Both the position numbers and the translations under genes were made by a program. 64,000 bases of DNA from positions 85,778,258 to 85,842,257 of the forward strand of contig OZ020589.1 of the NCBI GenBank assembly GCA_963971535.1, given 5' to 3'. Source of the stretch: Notolepis coatsorum (taxonomy: Eukaryota > Chordata > Actinopteri > Aulopiformes > Paralepididae). Below the pieces are notes generated by a model. That model saw nothing but the letters and a program-made list of their open reading frames with translations, did no database searches and was not told the DNA's origin. Positions within the stretch are counted from its first letter, which is position 1; the number at the start of each line of letters is the position of its first letter. Positions 12,099-22,890 of the stretch are shown here, piece by piece.

Positions 12099-12255
12099 GC
12101 GTCCCGCTCTGAGCCTTACGAGATACTCCTATCTCCTGTGATACCTAATGTATCTCCCACGAACAAAAACACATGCACCCCACCTGTATGGGGCCCCGCC
12201 CCTTATGGTGGCACCGCCCATATAACCATGACCCTGGTCATGAAACACCCTTCCT
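12099..12255 (+). repeat. DIRS left inverted terminal repeat (shared part)
   Basis: Begins GCGTCCCGCTCTGAGCCTTA. It is complementary, nearly base for base, to 17348-17504. The outer bases 12079-12098 do not occur at the right terminus but are copied, inverted, in the internal complementary region. Confidence 0.92.
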
Positions 12256-13037
12256 CTATTTTCGTCCCAGCGTATTGGATGCGTGCACCATACGAGCTAG
12301 CGGAATGAAAAGATTAAGGAAGATTAATAATGTTGGAAGCTTACCGGAGGTTGCTGGCCCCTGGCATCTTCGACGCATGTTTTTGGCGACACGACGGGCC
12401 TGTGATGTTCCTCGTTTGATGACTGCACATCGAGGTTCAGCTGTAAAAGGCTGGCTGTCGGGCCAGCTTGTACTCAGGTAGGCCCTGTGTCTTCAGGCAT
12501 GGGTATTAGTGTTAGTAATGCTGGTTTGTTTTGTTAACACAACCATGTTGTGTGTTGGCGCCGGGGGCAGGATGGTTTGGTGAACGTTCTCTGCAGGGAA
12601 CGGTTTCCAAGCTGTCTTGGGCGTGCTGCTAAAACATCTAAAGCTATGCTAACATGCTATCGCTACTGCCGCATGCTATTACTACTGCTAATTGCTATGC
12701 TGTTTTAATGTCTCCGCCGTGAGATGTTGTCACTCTCCCGCCTCTTGCCCGGTTCATCAATGAAGGTCAGTCGGTAGCTGTTGTGGGGTTTTTGAGTTCT
12801 ATTTACCTTTTTCGGGTAAATAGGTTGACAACGGGGTAGGTCGTGGCTAGGTTCCTAGCCAGGTATTTTACCTTGTGTTCCGGCGGGGTTTGTTGAACGG
12901 TGTTCCCATCTGGGTTGGCGTCGGGTAGTGGGGCTATGGGTCCAGCCGACATGATAAACATGTTGCGTGTCTGTGCACAGGCAATTGTTGTCTTGGGTCC
13001 CACATTGCCTGGCGTTAGGCTGCAGTAGTATAAGGGC

Positions 13038-13111
13038 AGGGCCGCCTGGGAGAAATGTGAGGCCCTGTGCGTTTTTAGACGCGAGGCCCCCCATCTCCTG
13101 GGGCGGCCCTG
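13038..13111. mobile_element. 74-bp hAT-like micro-MITE
   Basis: Bounded by CAGGGCCGCCTGGGAGAAAT and GGGGCGGCCCTG, the ends of the 2.2 kb element at 60179-62378. The interior is reduced to two short palindromic pieces. A clear 8-bp duplication is not seen. Confidence 0.7.
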
Positions 13112-14849
13112 TGTAGGGGGCTATTGTTTCGTTTTGTCACTCTGCTATGAGAAGGTCTGTCTTGCTACAGCTTTCTCTCCTCTCAAACCATTCATACTGA
13201 CGGTCAATCGGTATACTGGGGGAGTAGTGCGGGGGGGGGGCTTTGTTTACCTTTTTTGGTAAATGGGCTAAACTAGGGCTGGTGTTCTGTTGTGAATATT
13301 TTGAATGAAGACGGGTCTGGTCCGTCTCCCCTTAACTTTGTGTGTATGGGTTTGCTCATTCTACAGTTTTTGTGGTTTAGCTCTTTTATTCATTTAACCT
13401 TTTCATGGTGCACACCACAGTGGAGGGTGTTGTTTGCAATCACCACTGGTGCTCCATGTTAACGTCAGTCCTTTGTTTTTGATATATTGAAACAATGCCC
13501 CGCCCGGCCGACACCTTGGGTGGGTCGGCCTGGCGAGTGGCTGGTGGGCTGTTAAGGCTTGTACCGCCACGGTATGGAATTGGCAACGATTAGAACTGTG
13601 TTCGAATTGGTGTTTTTTCTATTAAAAAAAAATTGTGTCTGGTGGAGGGGCCTTGGGGCCAGCCGACGTCGACACATCGCGCGAGGTTGTTGACGTTATT
13701 AGCTTTGACCCAGCCGCAAGCTATAACCGCTCAGGGTTCCCCTCTCCGCAGGGGATTTTGGTCTTCTGCTGGAGCGCGGGCGGTATTGTCCTAGGCCCTA
13801 CACCGCCTCACACCGCGCAGCCAGAAGAAGAGAGAGCACGGCCTCGTCAGCGGCGATGACGGGGCCCTCGACAGGCGGCCATGTTTTTCCCCCGCCAGAG
13901 GTATCCTGGGCGTTGATTCGACAGGTGTCCACAAGGCCGACAGCCTTGGCGGCCGAGGGATCGGCCATGTAGGATGGGTTCGGCTTGAACAAACAAGCCG
14001 TCACCGTCCTGCCGCGAGCAGCCCGCTCTCCGATCACTCCCTTCCCCAACACCAGCGGAAGAAGTGGGCTCTAAAAAAGTATGATTGTTTCCTTTGGCTG
14101 CGGGCCGCGTGCCTTCGTTGATGCGCGGGCGGCCCCCCTTTTCGCTTCTCATGGGGACAGGGGCTGACACCCAGTTGATGGCTGAGCCTGGGTCTGTCCG
14201 TGAGAATGTTGTGCTGTCAAGCGGCTCCCACACCTTGACCTGTGTTGGTTGAGCCTGGTGTTACGTCTGTCAACTTAAGTGTTGTCAGCAGGGGGGCTCG
14301 AAACCTTTTGAGGCACACAGTGCGGGCTTCCCCGGCCTCGCCTTCGCCAGGCCAGGTATCATGTTGGTGCCTCCCACTCCTGAAATATTGGCAAGTGGTC
14401 GCAGCTCACATGGTTTGGGGTGGTAGTAATATCACTGCAGGGCTACGGTGTGTAGGAACCCATGGGGGCCTTACACCTTGCATGTCCGGCTGCAGAACAA
14501 CTCCTTCAGCATGTTCTGGAGGGGTGTTCAGTGGGGGGGCTTTTTTGATCGGAAGCCCCCCGTATCAGACAGGCCCTTTCTGTCGGGGTTCCCCCTTGGG
14601 TGCGATTGCCTCGTGGGTAGTGTCAGGGCAGGTGTTCCGACACGGAACGCGCTCCTCGCACGGTTCCAGGGTTGTCTTCGCACAACGGGGGGACCGGGCC
14701 AACTATCTACAGTTCCTGGCGGACCTGCGCCACGTGACGGCGGGTGCGTTGGGAGTGTCGTCACATATGACTACGGCAGTACCATATGTCGAGGTAGATG
14801 GAGAGAATGGTGAGGCGGGGACTTGTGTTTACACAACCCCACCCGTTTT

Positions 14850-15800
14850 CAGGTTTGGTACAGACCCTGTTGTCGGGGTCTCCAGCAGGGACAGCTCTGG
14901 TCGACGAGATCCAATCTCTGTGGACGAAGCAAGCCATCGTCGTGGCATTCTCCTCCCGGTGTTCTCTGCCCGAGAAGTCGGGAGGGAGGGGTGTAAGACC
15001 CAGGCTGGACCTGTCCCATGGGAAGGTTCAGCATTTTTTGGATCGTCTCCTACCTGTTGAACACTGTCAGGTGGGGGTCTGGTTCTCCTCCATAGACCTG
15101 TAGGATGCGTATGCGCATCCCCGATCTTCCATCCTAGGGCTTACCTACGCTTCCTTTGCAGGGTTAGCGTATGAGTACCAGAGGCTGCCGTTCGGTTTTC
15201 TCTGGCTCCCCGCATCTTCACCAAGTGCGTGGAGGCCGCACTGGGGCCTCTGCGTCATCCGGGGTTACAGAGTGTTCTGCCCTGATGACGTTCTGGTCCT
15301 TCGCGGTCAAGGTGGATCGTCAGGTCTCGTATCAGGCAGGTCTCTACCAGCCTGGGGTTGCTGTAGACTGGATGTAGAGTATTCCTCTTCCCAGTCAACG
15401 GTTGGAGGGCTATGGGCATCCATCTCAGAGCGTGTTGTCAACACGCTCGGGAGGTTCCGTCCTAGGACGGTTACGGCGCTGTCTCACGTCGCGTTTTCAC
15501 CGACGCCTCCCTCGCTGGTGATGCGTCGGGCCAACGCAGTAGGGGGCAGCTGGCAAACCATGCTGCCCGGTCTGCGCTACGTTCAATGTGTTGGTGTTGA
15601 AAGCGGTCCTTCTGGTCCACAAATGGTGTTGATCAGGACGGACGATACGACGTCAGTGTCGTGTATCGACAGACAGGGAGGAGTACGCTCCCCCTGTCTG
15701 CACCAGGCGGCGGGCGGCTGGCTATGGGCGTCCTCCATCTGCGCGGCCTAAGGGCTCCCCACATCCCCGGCAGGGAGAATGTGGGTGCAGGTGTACTGTC
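14850..15800 (+). pseudogene. DIRS-like reverse transcriptase and RNase H remnant
   Basis: Spread over several frames with stops. The RT palm is recognised by SGGRGVRPRLDLSHGK near 14970-15020, a DAYAHP box directly after a stop near 15102, and YEYQRLPFGF near 15174-15205. The expected catalytic aspartates near 15285 are degraded. RNase H-like signals follow (a TDASL-like motif near 15500, then a PGRENVGAG-like segment near 15770). The order RT, RNase H, tyrosine recombinase matches DIRS elements. The copy is non-functional. Confidence 0.8.
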
Positions 15801-16018
15801 GCGGGGCGGCCCTCATCCTGACGGGTGAGGATTGTGTCTGGACATGGCCAGGCAGGTCTGGGACCGATGCCGTGCCGCCAGGGATTCTTCCCCATACATC
15901 TGTTAGGTCAGTTGTTGGGACGGGTACGCTGAGGGGCGCAGGTTCTTGATCCTGATGGTGTTACCATCTGGAATGCGCATGCTCCCTCCACTGTCGCGCT
16001 TACGCGGGCAGATGACGT

Positions 16019-16969
16019 ATGTTCCAAGTGTGGTGTAAGGCGGGGGGCCGGGACTCAGTCTCCTGCCCCCTGGATGCTGTCCTTAGTTACCTCCAGTCTC
16101 TCCTTGATAGACTGTCGGCTTCGACGGTGAGGGTATATGCAGCAGCTATATCCTCCTATCATGAGGGGTTTGAGGGGATGTCTTGTTCAGCCACCCTCTT
16201 GTGAAGCGTTTCCTGCTTGGCGCTCGACGCGTTAAGCCGGTGCAACGCTCCTTGGCTCTGACTTGGGATCTTCAATTGGTCCTCGGTCGGTTGTCCTTGG
16301 CCCCGTTTGAGCCGCTCGAGCGGGCGCCGTTGGGACAGCTGTCCTTCAGGACCGCGTTCCTTCTGGCTGTCACTTCCGCTGAACGCGTAGGTGAGCTCTG
16401 GGCTCTCTCGGTACGTCCAGAGTGCCTGTCTTTTCGGACCGATTGCGGTGTCACTCTGCGACCTAATCCTGCTTTCGTGCCTAAGAATATCCGGAGTTCC
16501 TTCCGCTCCCGGGATATTGTGGTTCAGGCGTTTCGTCCTCCTCCTCACACTAGTGAGTTAGATGCGGGCCTTCACCTGTCATGTCCAGTCCGTGCTTGGG
16601 GATTTACCTCAGCCGTACTCAGGATTTCAGGGTTCCGACCAGCTTTTTGTCTGTTACGGTGGGGCTCGTGCTGGTAAGGCACTGTCGGAGCAGCGCCTGT
16701 CCCATTGGTTGTGCGAGGGTGTTACCCTCTGCTACACGTTGGCTGGGCAGGATCCCCCTGGGGGCGTCAGGGCGCACTCCACTCGTGGGGTGGCTGCCTC
16801 TGCCGCTCTCCTGGGTGGGGCCTCGGTGGAGGACATCTGTGCTGCAGCTTCATGGTCCTCACCGGGCCCCTTTGTAAGGTTTTACCTCGTGGACATGACC
16901 GGGGGTTCTGTCTCCCAGGCGGTTCTGGGGTCTGTGGCCTTTCCTGCTTCCCGTCCTTTGGTCGGGTAG
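16019..16969 (+). pseudogene. DIRS-type tyrosine recombinase, frameshifted
   Basis: Read in three consecutive frames with breaks near 16200 and 16600. The N-terminal part has LSASTVRVYAAAISSYHEGF. The core has SAERVGELWALSV (first catalytic Arg), later AHSTRGVAASA (the His-x-x-Arg box) and FVRFYLVD (the nucleophile Tyr). The R-H-R-Y set is therefore all present in the DNA although the frame is broken. In this class the enzyme integrates a circular DNA intermediate without target duplication. It sits between the RNase H remnant and the internal complementary region, the usual place. Confidence 0.88.
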
Positions 16970-17194
16970 CAGGAGTGTATGGGTATGGGCCGCAGTGTGT
17001 TGAGTCACACGTGGTTCCGCCTGTACGGTGTGTTCAAGGGGTTCTGGCTCCCTCTTGTTCGCATTCAGGTGGAGTTGACTGCGCCCCCCCTTCGTTAGGA
17101 AGGATGGGGTGACAGGGCTCCCCGCACCCCTTGATGTGGGCTTACGGGTCCTCAGGGGGTACATCTGTCGGGTCTCGCGCCCGCTCTTCCCCAT

Positions 17195-17296
17195 TATCTC
17201 GTAAGGCTCAGAGCGGGACGCGATGCAATACGAAATATAACGATAGGTTATGTAGATAACCTAGTTATATTAGTATTGGCTAAGCGTCCCGCTCTG
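17195..17296. repeat. DIRS internal complementary region
   Basis: The first part (17195-17241) is the reverse complement of the left end 12079-12125. The second part (17239-17296) is the reverse complement of the right end 17492-17549. They overlap at AAC, complementary to the GTT at both termini. This is the template structure used in models of DIRS replication to join the two ends. Confidence 0.92.
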
Positions 17297-17347
17297 CGCG
17301 CCCTGAGTTCCCTCTTGAGGGATCTTTTCCTGGGACGGGTTTTGGCG

Positions 17348-17549
17348 AGGAAGGGTGTTTCATGACCAGGGTCATGGTTATATGGGCGGTGCCACCATAA
17401 GGGGCGGGGCCCCATACAGGTGGGGTGCATGTGTTTTTGTTCGTGGGAGATACATTAGGTATCACAGGAGATAGGAGTATCTCGTAAGGCTCAGAGCGGG
17501 ACGCTTAGCCAATACTAATATAACTAGGTTATCTACATAACCTATCGTT
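17348..17549 (-). repeat. DIRS right inverted terminal repeat and outer end
   Basis: 17348-17504 is the inverted copy of the left repeat. 17505-17549 is unique to this terminus, contains an AACCTAGTTATATTA-like palindromic stretch and ends at GTT. Confidence 0.9.
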
Positions 17550-18021
17550 ATAATTATATTCGTTGTGGTTTTTGGTTAAACTTGACATGGAAAGAGGCTA
17601 TGCAATTATGTTGCCTTTACTTTTTTTTTTTTCTCTCTCACTGTATCTCCAGTCCACAGTTTAGTTTAGACTTTATTTGAACAGGGACAACGCTCATTAA
17701 TGCATGTTACTGTAAATGTTTGAGACGGTGTTAGCCAAAGCTAATTGTCAACTGTTGTCCCTGGGCCTGGTGTTAAAAAGCAGCTAAAAAATAAAGCATA
17801 ATATATATAGCATGCAAACAGTTAATTAAGAACAGGTTTCTTAATCATGCTAAATATGAGTAAAATTTTGCTAAAGAGCACATTGACGACATATGTTAGC
17901 AGACATGTACAAACATATGCACAAATACTCTGTATGCAGACAAACAGACATGAGAGCTATTTATGGCAGCACATACATTAGCAGACGCATAGCACATGCA
18001 TTTGCAAACATGTACAAACAT
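17550..18021. other. Unassigned, probably old repeat
   Basis: It contains GACTTTATTTGAACAGGGAC, which resembles a common fish LINE 3' fragment in reverse, and loosely repeated AGCATGCAAACA-type words. No gene is seen. Confidence 0.35.
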
Positions 18022-19441
18022 AAGCAGACTAACTAACTAACTTTAGGTTAGTTGTAACGTTAGTTTAGGTTCGTGTTAACGTTAGATAATGTACAAAATA
18101 AACGTATTTCCGCTGCTATATAGACATCGCTCTTTTATTTTGGAACCCCCCCGACCGGAAGTTGTTACCCTCGTTATCTGCTTGAGTGTCCGGTTGTTGT
18201 TTTTCATTAGCTACAGTAGCAGTATATCAACACCAGCCATGGGAATACTGTTTTCTAAATTTGGGAGGCTTTTAACCCTTTATCTGCCACGGATTATTCT
18301 GATATTATACCGTCCTCTGCCAGCTCTATTTGTCTATGGAGATGTTCCCCTTCTTTGCAGGGCTATAACTTTTTAAATTGTATTGCTAAATTGACATTAC
18401 TATGGCCCATTCAACATCAAGTATCTATCGTTTAGGATGTAGCAACATTCTACTTTTTCATTCACACATTCATACTAAATATGTTTTTATCGTTTTCTGC
18501 AGCATTCCATAGAACATGAGTTACAGCCGCCAAAAACATATATTAGATCATCAAATGTAGTTTGATACCGATTGACGTCAGATAAAAAATTATAATTATA
18601 CAAGGTCCTAAACGTCATGCCTCATCATCTGCTGGTGACCGGGGGGGGGTTATAAGTCTGTGGCCGACGTTAAATGATTCATGTAGTATGGGCGATATAT
18701 ATATATCAGAGCAGATTATACGGTTAATAATAATCAAACACGCTGAAACTCACCGCGGCTTCCTCTTACCGTTGGGTGATCAGTGTGGAGCAGAAAGATC
18801 GCTATTATGGGATGTTGATATGTGCAATCCATTTCCAGGTTGTATAATACTATATGCGTCCAAATCATGTTGTTTATCGAGTTATTTGCAACCGATCGAT
18901 GTCCAGTGTATCAAGATGGAGTCCCGCTAGCGATAGCGAGTGCCCGGACGAAATATGGGCGAGCACCACTTCCGGCGCGTCACTTCCGGTTTTGGCGATT
19001 CGCCGATCGGCCACCAGATGGCGGTCTTGAACCGTTGGAGAGTTGAGAGGAGATCTACAGGAGATCTCAAGTCTCCGTGGGTGAAATATGATTGCCATGA
19101 CAGATTTTTGAAATATTGATCTCAAAGACGCTGTACGACGTCATTGGCAGATTACGCATGGCGGAGAATGACATGCTAAGTCGTCCTTGGCGATTAAAGG
19201 GTTAATCGTCAAGGTAAGAGGATTTTAAGTCATGGTATCCATAAACTTCAATCGGTTCGGATCCTTTCGTGACTGTAGGGAACTTGAGGGTACAAGTCTG
19301 AACCACTTCCAGTGATGAAGCTAAGCTAAGCTAACGGAGCGGGCTTTCCCTAAGCCTACTGCACGCACAGAGATAACACAGGTATGTATCTTCTTGTCTA
19401 ACTCCAGGGAAGATGGCAAATAAGCAAATTTCCCAAAATGT
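18022..19441 (-). mobile_element. Fold-back TTAA element, copy 2, interrupted
   Basis: 18022-18275 and 19202-19441 together are the reverse complement of most of copy 1 (2015-3058), starting inside its loop. One arm and both TTAA flanks are lost, so the copy is truncated. A piggyBac-like element (18276-19201) lies in it at a TTAA that is intact and single in copy 1 (2445-2448). Confidence 0.85.
18276..19201. mobile_element. piggyBac-like TTAA element, 926 bp
   Basis: The ends are CCCTTTATCTGCC and, inverted, CCCTTTAATCGCC. TTAA stands on both sides (18272-18275, 19202-19205). The empty site is preserved in the related repeat at 2445-2448. No transposase frame longer than about 80 codons is present, so it is non-autonomous. 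Confidence 0.88.
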
Positions 19442-19580
19442 TGGTGCCCGGTCAAAGCCCTATTTTCTGAAAATCCGCCTAAAATACACACCTAAGTAAA
19501 TGGAAGATTGCTCCACTTCTACAAGGTCCATTTGCATGTTCTTGGTATCTAGGGACAGGGAAACATCTATGGACTTCACT
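19442..19580 (+). repeat. Interspersed repeat X, left piece
   Basis: Contains TAAATGGAAGATTGCTCCAC and GCATGTTCTTGGTATCTA, shared with 51037-51420 and, inverted, with 56690-56945. It continues at 21023-21215 beyond the solo LTR. It is not assigned to a family and no coding region is seen. Confidence 0.75.
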
Positions 19581-19585
19581 GAATG

Positions 19586-21022
19586 TGTAACTGAGGGGTA
19601 CAATTCCCTGACTGTATTACTAGATATGATACTTACTACCACTACCTTTGTACTTAATATTCGGCCACCCAGTACACGGCATAAATATATTATGATGAAC
19701 ACTGTCACGTAGATGAAACGGATCCAACACAAATGTACGAATTAGAAATAGGTCTTTATTTCTACACAGCGATGGTGTGTAGAGCAAGCACTTAATCAAA
19801 TCAATCACATTTATGAATGGAAATTAGTATGCACTTTTATGGCAAGAGTATTCGTCGGTATATCAATAGAGAATGTCCAATCTCTGAAGGCGCAGGTGGT
19901 ACATATACGACCTGGAATAGTTTAAGGGATAACAGCAATGATACTTTAATGATTATATACTGGACACACTAGGGGGGGTTAATCCGGTCGCTTGTAAGCC
20001 GACAGGAGTAGGAGGGGGGGGGGGGGGGTAGAATCCGGCTGCCTCATCCGGCCAAGGGTATCCCAGGTGAACCCACTGTAGTGCCGTTCAATGCGCCGGC
20101 GATCCTTGGACCACAGATGAAAGCAGATGGACTTTTTGTGGGCCGGCTCTCTCCGGTCCACGGGGGAGAGACGTGAAGCGACCTCGTCTTGCAGAGCGTC
20201 TCCTCACCTTGCGTCCTCTCCAGGGGGGGGGGTTCCAACACACGGCAGTGTCGGGGGTCTTTATCCATGGAATAATCAACGTACACAAAGCATAATCCGT
20301 GCCTGGGAAGGCGGGCTGTCGTCGGTAGAATAATCCGGTATACAGGTCCACTCGCTCGTCGGCTCTGGGGCTCCTCGGGTGCAGCTTCACGTGGGGTCAA
20401 CCACCCTGGGTAAGCAGCCAGTTCTCTGCCCGAAACGATGGGGTACTGACTACGGTAGTATTCTCACCGCACGAAGCACTATATATTAACAGACTATTAT
20501 TAGCTTAATAGACTACGTCCAACTCGACGATATAGTGCCAAATATGACTATTCAAATATTAATATACACGATGTCTCAATACCGATGGTAGGCGAACTTG
20601 GCCTTACTCCCACACGTGGCGTCGCGGGGAGGCTTTACGTCTGTGACTCTATTGGAGGGTAAGAAACTGGACTGAAAAGAAAGTCCTACTTTAGTAGCGC
20701 AGTATATATACGCACTATGAACAAATAGTCCCATTAGTGGTGCGGTAGTCAGATTCCTACGCGGAACTAGGACTTGTTCGTACATGTGGAGCGGTACGTT
20801 TGAACTGGGTCTGAGGGGTATGGCAGCCTGGCACCAAGGTCTCGACCAATAGTAGAATGGAGACTATTATGGGATGTTCAGTAGGCTAGAATGGATATTC
20901 AATGCATATTGTACAAGGAATATACAAGGGATATCAGGAAATATTAGAGAATATACAAATACAATTAAATATATATATATAAATAAATATATATATTCGG
21001 TTTAATCTGGCCCTTCACAACA
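19586..21022 (-). mobile_element. Solo LTR, 1437 bp
   Basis: It starts TGTAACTGAGGGG and ends CCCTTCACAACA, so it has TG...CA ends. A 5-bp duplication, GAATG, flanks it (19581-19585 and 21023-21027). Orientation is inferred from an AATAAA-type signal on the minus strand near 19755-19760. A TATATATAC box lies near 20705. No gag or pol sequence is attached, so it is probably a product of LTR-LTR recombination. It could be ERV, Gypsy or BEL. It splits repeat X. Confidence 0.75.
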
Positions 21023-21215
21023 GAATGTATTCCCAGTGTCAGACATATTGTGTCTATTACTAGGCTTGCTTAAATTGTGATGAAACAAAGGAGAATATGA
21101 ATTATGATTTTTCTTTGCATCTTTGACAGTGAATAACACCATGCTAAACATTACCAGACATAAGAAACTGCCACTGAGCTCGTTTAGTACCTTCTTGAGA
21201 TCATGTGTACAATGG
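21023..21215 (+). repeat. Interspersed repeat X, right piece
   Basis: Continues the repeat broken at 19580, with CAGTGTCAGACATATTGTGT and CTTCTTGAGATCATGTGTA matching 51160-51345. Confidence 0.75.
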
Positions 21216-21216
21216 A

Positions 21217-21345
21217 GACAGCAGGACATGCTCAGGGGGACAGCAGGACATGCTCAGGGGGACAGCAGGACATGCTCAGGGGGACAGTAGGACAAACTAG
21301 GACATGCTCAGGGGGATAGCAGGGGGACAGCAGGACATGCATGGG
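21217..21345. repeat. Minisatellite, about 22-bp unit
   Basis: About five copies of GGACAGCAGGACATGCTCAG plus GG, the last ones irregular. Confidence 0.85.
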
Positions 21346-22409
21346 TGTAGGCACCTCTGTGAGTCCCCTTCTATTTCCCATTATGCAGTGTCTCCATTAC
21401 TTATATTTAATAACTGTATTTGGTTTGCAATACATACAGTTACATAAAGGAGTATCCTCTTAGCTCATGTTTGATTCAAACAGCCTCAAAAAGATTTAGA
21501 TTCATGCTGACACAAATTGTTTCACTAGTCATTCTTTAAAGTTTTCCTGTTTTGTGTTTTTTTCTTCTTCTGGTGACTCTAGAATAATCCCCCTTAAGGA
21601 CCCCTGTATATTCTGGAAGCCTCACTTCATGAACCACAGCAATGCACTGTATTGACGACACCGGGGACACAATCTCTGGTTATGAAAGACTTATTGCACT
21701 CACGACATTGAAGTTAGAACAACAGCCTGTATGTTGACATGGCCGTGATCAACCGACGTGCATGTCTTGTCTTTCATCTACTGCTGAGGAATAAGATTCC
21801 TCCACTCCAAAAGCCTCTGCATCTCTACCTCCACCTTGATCTGTCTCTCCTCTCTGACTGTTCTCCTATTCCCTTTGTTTGACTGTATCAAAGCCTCAGG
21901 GGTCTTCGCGTGAATAAAGTTTCACTTGGTTGGGTTTTTAATCAAAGTTAGAAAGACAAGCTTGGTTTTGTCTTGGGTTATTATGACACAGAGGATTGTT
22001 CCCGCTCATTACTCAGTATGTCTTGACTCGTTAGGAGACACAAGCTTCACCTTTGAGAAATGGCACAAGCCTTAGTTCCCAAATACTGTGTTCATTCATC
22101 TTGTGGAGCATTTAGATTGTATTTTCTCAGGTGTATGTTTGCTCAGATTTCTATCTTGGAATTCTAGAACTACATTATGGTTAGAATTTCTCAAAATTAT
22201 AATCTCATTCTAATCAAAATGTTCTTTATTTTATACACCAATGTTGTATGACATTGTGTTCCAAGTTCCAACACAGCATTGCCTTTAGCAGTCGTTTTCC
22301 CTCACAGAAGAAAAAAGTGTGTTTGAATATTATGACATTTGACAGACAGACGGCAATGCTTCCAGACCAGAGCTGACTCGACTCACTCCAACTCAACACT
22401 TAATGTCAA
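21346..22409. other. Mostly unassigned; dispersed repeat at 21413-21640
   Basis: 21413-21640 resembles 58765-58985 in the same orientation (CTGTATTTGGTTTGCAAT, then GAGTATCCTCTTAGCTCA). The rest shows no gene, no tandem repeat and no transposon end. Confidence 0.5.
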
Positions 22410-22890
22410 TCCAAGTTTCTTTAATAGTTGTCATACAGAAGTACAGAATACTTTTATACAAAATGCTTCTTACTGTTACGCTTCAGAGACTGTGCAAGAC
22501 AAGATAAGTATGAAATAAAATAACATAGTATAGCATGTAAATTAGAAGTAAAAAAAATGAGGTCACAGTGTTCAGTATAGACATATGTACAATGTTCGAT
22601 GCAGAATAGACGTAACTCGGTTACCATATAATATACAATACTATGCAGTGTACTAATATACAATACTATATAGTGCAAGGCAGAAATGGGATGAGGTGCA
22701 ATTTAGGTACAATTTACAGTAGGTGTACGAGTTGTAGTGCAAATCCTTTATCAATAAATATAAAGTGTGTTTGTGTGATCTAAAGTGTGGAGAGTGGGTG
22801 CTGCAGTGTGTTGTTTGTTTAAGTGAGTGTGTGCGTGTGGGTGTGTGTGCTGTGTGCATTTGATGGTTGTTGCATAGTGTTTATTGTTCG
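22410..22890 (-). mobile_element. L2-like LINE 3' UTR
   Basis: AT-rich sequence with GTGTGTGTG stretches that lies directly 3' (minus strand) of the RT frame ending near 22892. It begins near CAAGTTTCTTTAATAGTTGT on the plus strand, similar in type to the reverse LINE tail at 29394. Confidence 0.6.

Larger units (their letters stand above)
12079..17549 (+). mobile_element. DIRS-like tyrosine-recombinase retrotransposon, structurally complete
   Basis: Three terminal features identify the class. A left inverted repeat (12099-12255) is repeated inverted at 17348-17504. Unique outer ends lie at 12079-12098 and 17505-17549. An internal complementary region at 17195-17296 is complementary to the right end joined to the left end, as expected of a circle junction. 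Both outer ends carry GTT at the joint. Between them are RT/RNase H remnants and a tyrosine recombinase with its catalytic residues. No integrase or LTR is present. Stops and frameshifts show that this copy cannot encode its enzymes. About 12256-14240 shows no recognisable coding domain apart from a 74-bp MITE. Confidence 0.92.

Noticed and set aside
18089-18376. 95-codon plus-strand frame as a host gene
   Set aside because: It crosses the boundary between the fold-back element and the piggyBac-like insert and has no recognisable domain.
20044-20400. Minus-strand frames of about 100 codons in the solo LTR
   Set aside because: They overlap each other in different frames, have no recognisable domain and lie in a non-coding LTR.
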